Positions 24,805-35,915 of a stretch of 64,000 nt of DNA are shown piece by piece. Where the stretch lies: the NCBI GenBank assembly GCA_021234155.1, contig JAJEKV010000062.1:4467025-4531024 (forward strand), given 5' to 3'. Numbering within the stretch: position 1 is the first letter of the stretch; each line of letters begins with the position of its first letter. The notes beneath the pieces are model-generated. The model made no database searches and was not told where the DNA came from. It was given only the letters and a program-made list of their open reading frames with translations. A program made the translations under genes and the position numbers. This DNA is from Isoetes taiwanensis. Its lineage: Eukaryota; Streptophyta; Lycopodiopsida; Isoetales; Isoetaceae.

Positions 24805-25083
24805 CATGTTTTGATTACGGCTCGGTCAGACTAAACTTCCATTTGTTCTTGACTAAATGACAAACATTCTGATCATGATTCAAAGAACCATTCACGTTTT
24901 AATTACAGCACGGTCAGACTAAGTTACTTGAAACTTCCATTTGTTCTTGACAAGATGACCAACATTCTGATCATGATTCAAAAAACCATTCACGTTTTAA
25001 TTACAGCAGGGTCAGACTAAGTTACTTGAAACTTCCATTTGTTCTTGACAAGATGACCAACATTCTGATCATAATTCAAAGGA
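24805..25083. repeat. 98-bp tandem repeat, about three copies
   Basis: Copies start at about 24805 (shorter and diverged), 24888 and 24986, each opening with CCATTCACGTTTTAATTACAG or a variant. The last two are almost identical, differing at a few bases. The array lies in the interior of the hAT-type element, which suggests expansion after insertion or within the element family. Confidence 0.8.
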
Positions 25084-25537
25084 TAAACATACTTACAATC
25101 ACATATGAATCAAGGAGGATGTTTGGAGGACATGAAGATCAGAGCTAGTTGTTTACCATTGTTCAAGGCACAACTAGACGAACAACTAAGAAAAATGTAT
25201 GACTAAGACATGCCCTCAATGAGGAGATTTTATAGCAAAACAAGCAAGATATACAGTTCATTGAAATAACAAAGTTTATCATGACGCAGAACACAGACAC
25301 GAGAGAAAAATAAACCTGCAAGCCTCCTTTATGGCAATCCCAAAATTATTTCACAGATCCCTCCACTGTCTTCATGATATTCCAATTGTCCAAACATCTA
25401 TAACAAATGACATGGTTTACCTTCTTAATTTAGCTAATAACACCTTTAGAAGAGATATATAACATGATTCAGTAAAGCAGGAGACTTTGCTTCTGATTTT
25501 TATCCTACAAGTTGAAGCATATGTGATAATGTGATAC

Positions 25538-25652
25538 CTGTTTCCATATCTTTTAAAAACATAGACAAGTAGTGGCACGACTTTGTTATCAAATATTGCA
25601 GATTCCCATTCGACCAAAGAGATTTCTTTTACTGCCCATGGATCATTGTAAT
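25538..25652 (-). pseudogene. Exon-like segment inside the hAT-type element
   Basis: On the minus strand this stretch is bounded by an acceptor (TTTGACAG) and a donor (CAG|GTATCAC) with one open frame reading DPWAVKEISLVEWESAIF then PLLVYVFKRYGN. Alternating hydrophobic residues after PLLVYVF suggest a thioredoxin-fold strand, but the active-site cysteines are not in this segment and I cannot name the gene. Other minus-strand AG...GT-bounded patches at about 24560-24770 and 25315-25400 may belong to the same captured gene. All of this is inference. Confidence 0.3.
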
Positions 25653-25748
25653 CTGTCAAAGCCCTTCAAAGAAGTGAATTAGATGCAAGCAGTAATGATG
25701 TTTTGCCCCAAAATTTGGGATAAAAAGCTAGTCACCTGATCTTGGAAG

Positions 25749-26417
25749 CATGGAATAAATTACTACTCCTATATTTTAGTGTAGCCAAAATAAGTTAAGC
25801 TAAACTACCTTCAAATTGGGGCTAGAAGTTTCTAACACTTGGCTAAATTAAATGGTTTTTCTCCATCACAGTTTCTTACTTTTGGCTAAACTTTCACAAA
25901 ATGGAAAGACAAATATTAGCCATCACGCTATAATGATTTAAAAAAATCCAAGCATTCGGGCAAAGACATTGAATTTATTGTAAATACATAAATCAAGACA
26001 CGAACATATATGAACATGTTGAAAAACCTAAAAAAAAAGGGCACGACATTGTTCCTTTTTCCTCTAATGCTTTAACTTTATACTTGGAACGAGAAAGGAA
26101 AGGGGGAAAAAAAAGGAAACATAAACCCTATTTGAAATTCCTTAAAGTTAGTACATAAATTGGTGTTGAATTTCGGGCTAATCTATCCATTTTTCCAAGC
26201 CCACTCTATCTTAGGTTTAGCTAATCGATGTCCCAATGGATATGTCTGGAGGTAAAGGTTTGGCTATTCAACCTAAAAACTCACTTGGGCGGCAAAAAAA
26301 TTGGGCTAAAATTTTCTTTTTTTTTGGGCATTTTTTCCATTTACTTTAGCCGTTTTTCTTGGCAAAATTGCTACAAAATAGCCATTTGGCTAATCTTAGC
26401 CGTTATTTTATTCCATG
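25749..26417. mobile_element. hAT-type MITE nested in the larger hAT element
   Basis: The element is 669 bp, flanked by an exact 8-bp duplication CTTGGAAG at 25741-25748 and 26418-26425. Terminal inverted repeats are CATGGAATAAA at both ends (11 bp perfect). Subterminal GGCTAA and TTAGCC motifs recur many times, the pattern of transposase binding sites in hAT MITEs. There is no coding capacity. The terminal sequence differs from that of the host element (CATAGTTGGG), so it belongs to another hAT subfamily. Confidence 0.88.
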
Positions 26418-27011
26418 CTTGGAAGCATTTCTCAGCAATTAGGACCAATCACAGGCAATGCATGTTCTCTTGTTTTGTAGATAATCCCTCAGATTAGTTG
26501 AAGCCCTGCTTCAAAAAGGTTTAGCTTGAACCTTACTGCTAGCAGTATTGCTCTGGCAAGAGAAATAGAAACCAAAAGGAGTAAGTTCCAACTCCTCTTA
26601 AAAGTGCTATGACCCACTCAATGAGACTGAAAAGTGAGTTTAACAGATCTTAGAGATCATCAACAGCAGACCTTCGTTGCCACAAACAAGCATCCAAACA
26701 TGTTTGATCCCAGCCTAGAAACGTAAAAAAATGTGGAAGAAAGCTTACCTCGGGTTCGTTTTGGCTATGGCCTGCCCTGCATTGCTTTAAACAGAGAGTG
26801 GAAAGACTCAAGATGGGATTAGACTGCCCAAATCTGGTCGAAAATCCTCTGTTCCAGCTACTTTGGCGCCTACTGCATGCAACAGATAAAAGGGGGTAAA
26901 AAAAAAATTTAGGTTTTAAGACCCATCCGACCCAAGGTCGGGTTAGGCCGACTCCGACCTAGGTCGGAATCGCTCGGATTTTAGGGCTGACCTAGGTCGG
27001 CCCCAACTATG

Positions 27012-28060
27012 CAAAGGAGGAGGGTGAGAGATCAAGATCAAGTAGATTCAGCCAGGCCGGAAAGAAATCTAGCACAGTCAGAGCATGAACTACTCAGCAG
27101 CTAGGTCAATAGGGAGGCTGAATTAGGCAGATGCAAGTTCTAACAGGTAAAGAATTGGAGATAGAGGATGGCTTTCTGGATTTAGGCACTAGAGTTGGCC
27201 TTGGCCTTGTAAGCACCCAACAACCTCAATTTAGCGGCTCCGCCTCTGCCCAGGATGCATTTTTTGCAATCTTAATTACTTTAAAACATGCCATTCAAAC
27301 ATCAGCATGTAATATTTTTTTAAGCGCTCGTCCTCTTAATTTTTCTTGACAGGTGCCATAAAATGCGTCATTAATTGCAAAAACGACAAGGGCTAGGATT
27401 TCTCCTTCTCTCTTTTATCCAATAAACAATATTAGTTATAAACTACCACATGCGTGAATGCGTCACTCTTCTATTACATCGCATGAGATGGCATGCATTA
27501 GTTGTTGCCATTAATGTTCTCCATAGGCGGCAGTTGTATAAGCTTCCATATGAGCCTTTTTCCAATTTTCCTTTTTTTTCCTGCTACCGTTTCGTTTTTT
27601 AAGGAACTATCTAACGAAAATATTCAAAGGCATCTTCTTAATATAATTATACATCTTAAAATAAGATAAGATAATAAGATATTTACTAAAATAGGATATT
27701 TTGGTAGCTTTAAAAACTTGGAGGAGCATTTTGATAGCTTTTCATCATTAATTATTAGTTATTATTCCTAACTTCTACAAAATTGTGAAGCTAAGTAAGA
27801 TCTATGGTGCCTTCATTTTATCTTTTTCCATTTCATTCTCTTATATTTGTGTTGGAGTGTAGTGGACTCTAACTTGGGATGATATAACTTCAAAAATTAT
27901 TGCTAGATCATGCCCTCAAAGTGGTGAAGATGTGGTAAGTTTATTCTTGAAAGAGACATCATATAATAACACACAACGACTACTTCATTACACTTAAAAA
28001 TTGGCAGTGGTCAAGGCTGCCACATTAAAGAACTTGTTTTGGTGTTGGTTTACTAGATGT
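27012..28060. other. Duplicated noncoding DNA, nothing recognised
   Basis: Up to about 27690 this is shared with unit 2 (49336-49895). A 72-codon frame at 27131 and its counterpart at 49455 are similar, but I recognise no family. Beyond 27693 the sequence is absent from unit 2. Confidence 0.5.
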
Positions 28061-28084
28061 TTGATCTTTTGTTTACTGGCTAAC

Positions 28085-28440
28085 CTTTGGTTCGTAACAT
28101 TTATCGCAAATTGTCTCTTGCTGGTCGCATCACAATAGCAAAGTTAGTCCTCAGCAGTACCCATGTTTATATGGCTTTATTATTTCTAGCTCGAAGGCTA
28201 AAGTACATGAACTCATTACAATAGTCTGGAACCTATGGGCTGGCACTGAGGAAAAGGTTGTGGTTAAGGTGGCTTGGTCCAAATGCATTCTTTCAAAATA
28301 GGCAGGTGGTCTCGGCCTGATGGACTTCTCATTGCAGAGCAAAGTCCTCAATTCAGAATTCATTTGCAGGATCTTGAATGATGGAGATGATTCTTCTAGT
28401 TTACGCCTTCTCAAACAATCTTTAGTCATTGTATTCCTCT
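28085..28440 (+). pseudogene. L1-like LINE fragment (region after the RT domain)
   Basis: The plus strand reads YRKLSLAGRITIAKLVLSS around 28100-28155 and, after a frame change, VAWSKCILSK then AGGLGLMDFSLQSKVLN around 28270-28350. These match the conserved segment downstream of the reverse transcriptase in plant L1-type LINEs. Stops and frameshifts are present and neither end is preserved. It is absent from unit 2. Confidence 0.65.
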
Positions 28441-28737
28441 CAAACACAAAGAACTCCGTCCAAGGGAGTTAACCAACCTGCCATAGCAGTAGCACAAGGC
28501 TTGTCCTGAACTGAGACAGACAGAGCAAACAAACCAAACATAGAAATAGACACTCACAAGGAGATTCAACGACAAGAACAGACAAAAATAAAGATAAAAA
28601 GCAAGAGCAAACATGGCCTGCCCGTGTGCCATCGCCTCCACGCCACATTGCTCCATCGCTCCACCAAAAACCTTCCAAGAATAAACAAAGTCCAATCAAC
28701 CTTAGGTTTTCTTTGCCTCGACTATATATACAGACTA

Positions 28738-29391
28738 CGTAACCTTAGGGACCTGGAAATTTCCGTGGATTTCAGTGTCGTTTTTTTCCAGGTAACTTTT
28801 GGGTCTATTTTTTGGTGGCGATTTGGTGGCGCCAAAAACGGGTTTTGAGCCGAAGCTTTCCCAAAACGTGAGAACGAGCTTCTACTAGCTTAGGAACAGG
28901 GGCTTTTGCAAGAACGAGCTTTGCCGGAACAAGACTTTTATGCAGTCCGACAAGATCATCTTCATGCTTCTTGCCTTGCCAGTACTCTAACCTGGCGGAT
29001 TTGGAACTCTGCGGGTCGGCTCAAAGAAAATTTAGGGAAAGAAAGGAGGATTGTCGCGTAGAATGGGGGCTTCCCACGCAAATCGTGCTTTTCCCTTGTT
29101 TATTTCGGTTTTCTAGCGATGATCAGGAGTTGCTACTCCCGATTTAACTCCTTTTTCCATGCAAATCTACATTATTGATCCCATTCCAGCCAGATCTTGG
29201 AGACTATTTGCCCTGTTTGAGCTATTCTTCCCATTCTGTACACTGCCAGACGTTTCTTGTCCATCTCTTGCTTGATTCGTTCTACAGATTTGAACAGATC
29301 TGCTTGATTCGCTCTACAAATCTCAACAAAAAACACAGATCAAGAACGGAAACACGGGATTAAAGGAAATTTCTAGGTCCCTAAGGTTACG
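28738..29391. mobile_element. MITE-like element with 27-bp terminal inverted repeats
   Basis: CGTAACCTTAGGGACCTGG followed by AAATTTCC at 28738-28764 is repeated inverted at 29365-29391 with one mismatch. The interior is about 600 bp of noncoding sequence. I could not find a clear target-site duplication, so the superfamily is unknown. GC-rich sequence with GGCGGG repeats follows at 29391-29480. Confidence 0.6.
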
Positions 29392-29654
29392 GCGGGAAAC
29401 TTTCTCGGCGGGAAGTTTGGGAAGAAACTTCTTTGGCGGCGGCGCCTTTCAGCGGCTAACGCCGCTCGCCGCTTCCGCCGCCAGCAAGTTTCTTCCTGAA
29501 ACTTCCTGCTCTCGAAAGTTTCCCCTTCCATATACAGTCAACCTGACTCAAACTCCCACGTCCACCATAAGCAGCTTTCTACGTATAAACATACCAATAT
29601 CTACCTTAAACCATTAGAAATCTTAAGTTACAAAATACCGTTTCCATGACCTTA

Positions 29655-30500
29655 CGCTAAGGAGCACCTGGACCATGCTTTTGATCTATTCAAGCAAATG
29701 ATTTGTAACATGGAATGTGAAGATTTCTGCTCTTGCCCAGCGTGGTCAGGTCATGGAGGCTCTTAATTTGTTCCGACAGATGCCTGTATGGGATATAATC
29801 TCATGGAATAGGATGATTGCAGCCTATTCTCAGCAGGGGCGTTTAGATGAAGCCCATGAGCTCTTTCAACAAATGCCTCGGCGTAATGTTATCTCCTCGA
29901 ATGCGATGATTGCAGCAGCTTATGCACAGCAAAAACAAGTTGCGGATGCCTATAACTTCTTCTAAAAAATGCCTAGGCGGCAGGAGATATAGTTTCTGGA
30001 ATGTGATGATCTCGGCATATGCCAAGGCAAACATGTATGTGCTCCCAGATCTGGGAGCATATGCCCTTTTTTCATTTGTTGAAACAGTTGCAGAGCATCA
30101 TCAAGAACGTAAATAGAGGTCACCCACAAATGCATTTGGCCAAGTCGTTTGAGATAGATGTTGTGGTAGGTAGTTCTTTAATCAATAGGTATGTATGGGA
30201 AGTGTGGAGACTTAGAAAATGCACGAGGGGTGTTTGACAAAATGCATACCAGGCATGGAGAAGAAGCGTTAAAGATGTTTCAGCTAATACAGAAGAAAGG
30301 GTTTATGCCAAATGAGGTCACATTTCTGTAGTCATAGTGGTCTGGTGGATGACGGTTGTCACTGCTTTGTGTCCTCTGGTTAGCATCATAATATATCACC
30401 AAATTGGGATCATTATAATTCCATGGTCGATCTTTTGGGGATAGCATTGAAAGACAACGGGCTGCAGAAAAGCTTTTGAAGGTAGATCTTGAAAGTTCTG
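29655..30500 (+). pseudogene. Pentatricopeptide-repeat (PPR) pseudogene, unit 1
   Basis: PPR proteins bind organellar RNA. This copy encodes repeat remnants: LDHAFDLFKQM near 29670, then an open stretch 29717-29965 with ALAQRGQVMEALNLFRQMP, WDIISWNRMIAAYSQQGRL and EAHELFQQMPRRNVISSNA. This spacing is typical of PLS-class repeats. After a stop at 29963 come further repeat remnants in other frames, such as DVVVGSSLINRY near 30150 and MFQLIQKKGFMPNEVTF near 30270. There are several stops and frameshifts, and no start or organelle-targeting peptide is visible. It is clearly non-functional. Confidence 0.78.
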
Positions 30501-30600
30501 CACCATATTTTTGTTATAGGAAATTTATGCTGCAGCTGGTCGTCTGAATGAATCAAGAATGCAAAGAAGTATTTTGAAGCCAGAGATCTTACCTAATGAT

Positions 30601-31220
30601 ATTGTGTAAGTAAGTAATTGGGTATATTTGATTTGATAGTGAGGCTCCATGGAGCAAGTTTAAGGGCATAAAGGTATGCAGTATTGTGCATGGCTATACA
30701 TCAGAAACACAACCCATGCATATACATCAGGAACACAAGCCATCTATTTGGGCAAACCAGCATAAGGTGTCTTGTTTCATATAGCATATAGAGAGCTATT
30801 TGCATGAGCAGCACAATTATCCATTTATTATTTGTATTCATGTCAAAAGAACTATACTAACAATGATATAGCTGTGAGACAATGGTGGATTAGATAGGCA
30901 ATGTTTTATCTAAGAAACAGGAAGAGTGTAAGGTAACACATTAATTTCCTTATACTAGATGTCACAGGCACCGTGTTCAGATTTGCTCCTGTTATAAGCT
31001 ATGCACTATTTTATGTTCCTGACAAGGTGCATGCATGTCAGTTGAATGGGAACTTCAAGCAAAAGTTTTGGTCGCCCAGATTTAAGGTTTTCAGCAAAAT
31101 TTATTAGCTAAAACTCATATAGTTGTTCTACTTTTTGCAAATACAGGAACAATGAAGAGTAGATAGCTGCTATAAATAGTAGGCTAGAGGATGCAATTAG
31201 GTTGTAGCATCGGATCTATG
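30601..31220. other. Duplicated noncoding DNA downstream of the PPR remnant
   Basis: Shared with unit 2 (about 50485-51153) with small indels. Unit 2 has an extra tandem copy of a short segment around 50600-50660 (CATCAGAAACACAAGCCATG). No coding frame is supported. Confidence 0.5.
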
Positions 31221-31225
31221 CACCG

Positions 31226-31345
31226 CGTAAGAAATGAGGGACATATCTATTTTTGGCCAATTATTGTTCAGGATTTTTTCTTCCAAGAAGTGAGGGACAT
31301 ATCTATGTTTGGCTAATTATTGTTCAGGATTTTTTCTTCCACAAA
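31226..31345 (+). repeat. 60-bp tandem duplication
   Basis: The sequence GAGGGACATATCTAT then TTGG..AATTATTGTTCAGG and TTTTTTCTTCCA occurs twice in tandem, with few differences. The same arrangement exists in unit 2 at about 51159-51278, so the tandem event predates the segmental duplication. The second copy overlaps the start of the 143-codon frame. Confidence 0.75.
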
Positions 31346-31737
31346 AAGGCGACAAGGGCAAAAAGGTCATAATGCAAAGGCAAAAAAGGGAGCCAAATGG
31401 ACCCTTTAAAAGCTCCAAAGCTAGCGAAAGAAGACCAAGAAAAAAGGCGCACCTGAAGCGATCAAGGCTCGAAAAGATGAACTCGCTGCTCCAACAGGCT
31501 CCAATTATGAGCCCAATTGTCTGCACTGCTCCGGCTGCATCTGAAGCCGTAGTAACTAGAGTTTCCGTGCCAGGTCTGGCATCACAAAGCAGAGTAGAAA
31601 ATGGAAGTAGAAATCCAAATATGCTGAAGATTTTGAACCAGCTGAACGCCCAACGGGATTATTATAGCATCCGAATCAAACCTCATATTCTTGAAGACCT
31701 GTTTCCTCGTCAATTCGTGGATGATCCTCAAAATTAA
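31309..31737 (+). CDS. Hypothetical basic protein, 142 aa (unit 1 copy)
   Basis: I do not recognise this frame. It begins within a tandem repeat. Residues 15-55 are strongly basic (KKVIMQRQKREP, RRPRKKAHLKRSRLEK), which could act as a nuclear or nucleic-acid contact signal. A neutral middle and a hydrophobic/acidic end (KPHILEDLFPRQFVDDPQN) follow. The copy in unit 2 (51242-51670) differs at only two bases, one silent and one changing a serine to asparagine. It could be a terminal exon of an older gene, since an AG precedes the frame at several points, or a chance frame. Expression is unknown. Confidence 0.35.
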   Translation: MANYCSGFFLPQKGDKGKKVIMQRQKREPNGPFKSSKASERRPRKKAHLKRSRLEKMNSLLQQAPIMSPIVCTAPAASEAVVTRVSVPGLASQSRVENGSRNPNMLKILNQLNAQRDYYSIRIKPHILEDLFPRQFVDDPQN

Positions 31738-33879
31738 ACGTTGCGGTCTCTCTTTACGTAGTGGGCTTTACCCAATGATATGTAACTTTGTCTCTTTCTT
31801 TACAAAACGGTGCTTGTCGAATTAGTTAGATCGCTGTCGGATTTCTTTCGGCCGCATGATGTATATTTGATCCAAAAATTCAAGGTGCACCAGCATCACT
31901 ATGCCGTATTAAGATCAAAAAATTCAAGGTGCACCATCTACTGGCAGTACACAAAGTTTCTAGAGACATTATATGTTAACATTATATGTAAATATTAAAT
32001 ACACAAAGTGTATTTAACATTACACAAAGTTTCTAGAGACATTATATGTTAACATTATATGTAAATATTAAATAGAGACAAGCCTCTGAACTCTGGCATT
32101 TTCTCATAAACTGCGAAAGTTAATTCAATTTGTGCTCCCAGTCGCATGTAGATGGGCCGACCATCTAAGAAATAAACAAAGAATAGAAATTAATTGGAGT
32201 GCAATAATGAACCTTCCGTATATAAAAAGATAATATGTTTCTTCCATTGTTCGAAGCATTTCTAAACCTTCAATCATGTACTATTGTGGGTTGGGGTACA
32301 AAAACAGGACTATCAAGACTAAAGAACTAAACAATGCACATTGCAAGGTGTTAGTTATGTTTGACCTCAAACAAATGATGCAGCACTAGTGATATTATGT
32401 GTTAAAGTTGCATTGTCCAAACAACTGTAATGCAAGATACGTTGCAATTCAAAACTGACAACATTATCCTTTGTAGAATCCCTTGACACCGTCCAAAGTC
32501 CAAATCTGGATTAGAAAAGAGGAGAAATAGTAATAATCACCATGCATGAACTATAAAAATTCGCAGGGCTACTACAAAGTCTTTTCCTCTTGGGCAATGA
32601 ATTGCCTTTGCATTCAATTGGCTCCTTGTATTTTGTTTACTTTCTACAGGCATTTGTTTTTCAGGCTTCATTTCAAAGCGTGTGATACGAATCACACCAA
32701 TGATCTAATTCTAGACCTTTAAGCAAGTTCACAAAAATAATATCCATTAGATTTAGTCTAGAGGAACTTAAATTAATACAAGCCATAAATAATTAACGAT
32801 CATTAATAATCAAGTCAGTCAGGCCTTTTTAGAAGAGAACACATTAGCGGCCAGCCAAGACCTCATTTTCTTATTTTTGGGCATAGCGTTACGCCGCCTA
32901 GCAAGTGGATATCACATGTGCGCCCACGAAGTGTGACATGTCATCAATCTGGATTTTTGCCACGGTGGATGTTTGCCCTTTGCGAAGACTGCGATAGATA
33001 CACAAACATTCTCTCCGGAGAACTGTTTCTGTGGACTACAACCTCGTCAAAAGGTATATCTCAGACTTGATCTTTCATGGTCTGAAGATATTCTTTATTA
33101 CAGCTTCAAGGCCAAGCATTATTCTTTCTATTACGTTATGCCAAATCTGGTTTTGAAATCTTGAACTTACACTAATACATTCTTCTATCTAACGACTTTA
33201 CAAAACTTGTCATTTCTCTCATTTTCCAGTTTGAGTACCGTACTTTGATACCAATCTCCACGAATAAAAAAACTCCAAGATACGTAAAATAAACTCAAAC
33301 TAAAACTTGAATACAAAGAGCACTTAAAAGAGAAGTACGGGCCTTTAAGGCCAAAGCTCACCATCCAGCCAAGCTATTCGAGCAAGAGAAAATACGAGAA
33401 AGAACTTAGTTTTGAAAATTAGGGAAAGGAAAGGAACAATTCAATAGAACACTAGAAAATCCACTCTTTCAATGGATCCACAGCTTTCAATGGCATGCAT
33501 TTGATGATCCTAAGTGTGGTTTTCCTGCACAAACAAGAACATTGCAAACAGGATGAATAACGCCGCCGCCTAATTCATGGGTTCTCCAAATGCAGCCCGC
33601 CTGATCACAGCATCAAGCTGGCGGATTTCCTATATCAACAAATCAGTACATTAAAACCCCATTTGCCCTTGCAGTGATATTTGAGCTCCCATCTATGGAT
33701 ATTCGTGCAAGGGTTTCTGGGCTTACCGACGTTTTGGCTTTTGCAAAGGTTTCAAGCTTGCTATAGAAGAGCTTGAAGCTAAGATAATGTGGACTTTAAT
33801 CTATAAGATAAAGAATTTGAGCTTTTGTTTAAGCCGATGAAAACTCACCAGGGTTGAAGAATCTGAAGCAGCTGACAGG
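31738..33879. other. Duplicated noncoding DNA
   Basis: Shared with unit 2 at 51671-53774. A short direct repeat (ACATTATATGTTAACATTATATG) at 31966-32070 is partly collapsed in unit 2. A 63-codon frame at 32973-33164 has a counterpart at 52850-53041, but the pair differs by five amino-acid changes and about one silent change. That argues against selection for protein sequence. Confidence 0.55.
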
Positions 33880-34165
33880 CTGCAAACTGTTCAGACTAGA
33901 AATCCTCTGGTTCTAGGATCCCGATAAAGCCAACTGCGGGCAGAAAGGACTTCCCAACATAGAGGAATGGAATACAAGCAGAGACAGTGGCTGGCTTTGA
34001 GCAATCAGAAAAACACACAGGCACAAATCCTTTATGCCATGCGTAAGAGCAGGCAGGCCAAAGGCCCACAAACTTGGGAAAGACACGATTGCTGCCGTTG
34101 ATGGGGTAGCTCCAGTCAGATGAAATTAGGTCCAAATAACTATAGAGATGATAGGGATAAAATGG

Positions 34166-34450
34166 TGTTGACACTCTCACCACCTGACACATCACATACA
34201 GCTGGACCACCCTATTGCTGACACATCAGGGCAAGGTGGACCAGTATATTGCTGCCACAACACTTCTGCAGATTCCATAGATTCTGCCATATGTTTAGCT
34301 CGGTTCCATAGTTTCTGGATTGATTCATGTTGCCTCAGTTTTTGCCTTCGATTGTTCCACAATCTCTGGCATTCAGTGTACATATTCAGTTCATTCAGTT
34401 CAATAGATCAGTGTGTTCTCTTCGTCTATTTCTTGTTCTGTTCCTTCACA
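34166..34450 (+). repeat. 5' LTR of Copia-1
   Basis: 285 bp, TG...CA ends, directly followed by the primer-binding site. It differs from the 3' LTR at eight bases, mostly transitions. Confidence 0.93.
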
Positions 34451-34505
34451 TGGTATCAGAGCCCACTTCTGATTAACCCTATATCAGAAGCGATCCTTGC
34501 AAGAA

Positions 34506-35889
34506 ATGGCGAATGCGAACTCTGCCTTGTTGAACCTTCGTCCTCAAGCATTTGATGGAAAGGGGTATGAAGGATGGAGACGTATGGTGACCTTGTATTT
34601 GAAGGCTGAACTGCTTTGGGAAAGTAGTCGATGGTACTGAATTGAGCCTAGCCATTACCAAAGCCGATGACGTAGCACAACAGAAGGCTCTTTTGTTGTG
34701 GAAGCAAAAGGATAGTAGGGCATTAGCACGCATTGCTATTTGCCTCTCCAAGAACATTCTGCAAATTGTTCAAGGGGAATTAGACAAGGGCAGCAAATCT
34801 TTATGGGATTTCCTTGCAAATCGATATGGGATTCATTCTGAAGTAGAATTGATGCAGATCCATAGTGAGATGGAAGCCATCAGATTCCAAGATGGGCGTG
34901 TCCACATCGCTAAGCTCCAAGAAAAATTTGACCAGCTTCATAATGCTGGTGCTGCTCATGCCCTCTCTGACACCCAAAAAAAATTACGGTTGTACACTTC
35001 CCTTACACCATCTTGGGGATCCACTGTTGATATGATTGCAACCACACGCAAGCACGCCTCTTGGGAAGAGATAGGAGAAGACCTCATCAAGCTATCTCTT
35101 ATCCACAAACAGAGAGGGGAAAGAAGCCGTCCTGAGCAAGCCTGTGTTGCTCAAGCTAAGAAAAATAATCCTTCCAACCGGCGTCCAATAGCTCGGGATG
35201 GGGATCCACTTCGGAAGGACCAGTGCAGAAACTGTCTTGGATTTGGGCATTATGCTCACCAATGTCCCAGTAAGCCATATTCTGGCAAGAAGGATGCTCC
35301 ATCTTCATCTTCTTCTGACAAACAGCCTGAAGAAATTGCCAACGTTGAAGGTCTTACTCTCAAAGAAGAAAATTGTCTTCTTGAAGAAGCCTTCATTCCA
35401 GAACAATCTTTTCTTCTTGAAGATAACTTTATCACTGCAGAAATCATCTCTGAAGAATCTCTCCACGTTGAAGCTGCTCCCATTACAGAAGAAGTTTTCT
35501 CCCTTGAAGATTCCCATTCTGTCCTTATGGTTGACTTTGCATGCACTTCGATTATGGTCAAAGATGCCCATCTTCTACGTGATTGCAAGCCCATCCAAGG
35601 AGGAGTCCAACTCGGATCAACTGCTCAAATCTCTGTCATTGGAAAAGGTATTTTTAAATTACCTCTTCTTCAAGGTTCTGATGCAAATCTTCCAGACGCT
35701 TTGCTTGTACCTAACCTCCGGAAAAACTTATTGTTCGTTGCCAAATTAGGTGATCATGGAATGGTCACTGTTTTTACATCTGATCTTGTCCTTATTTTCT
35801 CCAAAGATATCCTCCTTCCAGAAAATCCACTTGTCAAAGGCCACAGAAGCGGCAATCTTTATGAGATTCCTATTGTTCCACCTGCCTAA
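34506..35889 (+). pseudogene. Copia-1 gag and protease
   Basis: Translation starts at ATG 34506 (MANANSALLNLRPQAFDGKG). The frame breaks near 34630 and continues in another frame, open to the stop at 35887-35889. The capsid-like part includes LWDFLANRYGIHSEVELMQ. The nucleocapsid knuckle CRNCLGFGHYAHQC (CX2CX4HX4C) lies near 35225-35265. A repetitive acidic linker follows (35330-35510). The protease active site reads VDFACTS near 35530, where Copia proteases usually have D-S/T-G/A-C, so a residue next to the catalytic aspartate is altered. The stop at 35887 separates this part from the integrase. Confidence 0.85.
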
Positions 35890-35915
35890 AGTCTTTTGAT
35901 TGAGTCATCCCCATC

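Larger units (their letters stand above)
23846..27011. mobile_element. hAT-type non-autonomous transposon with nested insertions
   Basis: The element is 3166 bp, flanked by an exact 8-bp duplication CAAAGGAG at 23838-23845 and 27012-27019. Terminal inverted repeats are CATAGTTGGG-CCGACC at the left and CATAGTTGGGGCCGACC at the right. An 8-bp duplication is the hAT hallmark. The sister duplicate has one CAAAGGAG at 49336-49343 and no element. Without the nested TRIM (23957-24409) and MITE (25749-26417) the element is about 2.0 kb. No transposase frame is present, so it would depend on another element. GC-rich GACCTAGGTCGG dyads lie near both ends. Confidence 0.88.
21914..33879. repeat. Tandem segmental duplication, unit 1
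   Basis: This interval and 33880-53774 are adjacent direct copies of one segment. Both start with CTGCAAACTGT and CAGACTAGAAATCCTCTGG and end at GAATCTGAAGCAGCTGACAG. Matching blocks in order are 21914-22084 with 33880-34050; 23341-23845 with 34051-34165 plus 48946-49343; 27012-27690 with 49336-49895; and 30003-33879 with 49896-53774. Removing its later insertions (22085-23329 and 23846-27011) leaves about 7.5 kb. Identity is a few percent below perfect by eye, and higher around 31120-31800. Confidence 0.88.

Noticed and set aside
24805-25083. CRISPR-like array
   Set aside because: Units are contiguous 98-bp tandem copies without spacers, and this is eukaryotic DNA.
32973-33164. 63-codon frame conserved between the duplicate units
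   Set aside because: The two copies differ by five amino-acid changes with about one silent change, so there is no sign of selection for protein; it is shared because the DNA is duplicated.
35198-35749. 183-codon frame overlapping Copia-1 gag
   Set aside because: Shadow frame over the repetitive acidic linker and protease; the gag/protease frame carries the recognisable motifs.
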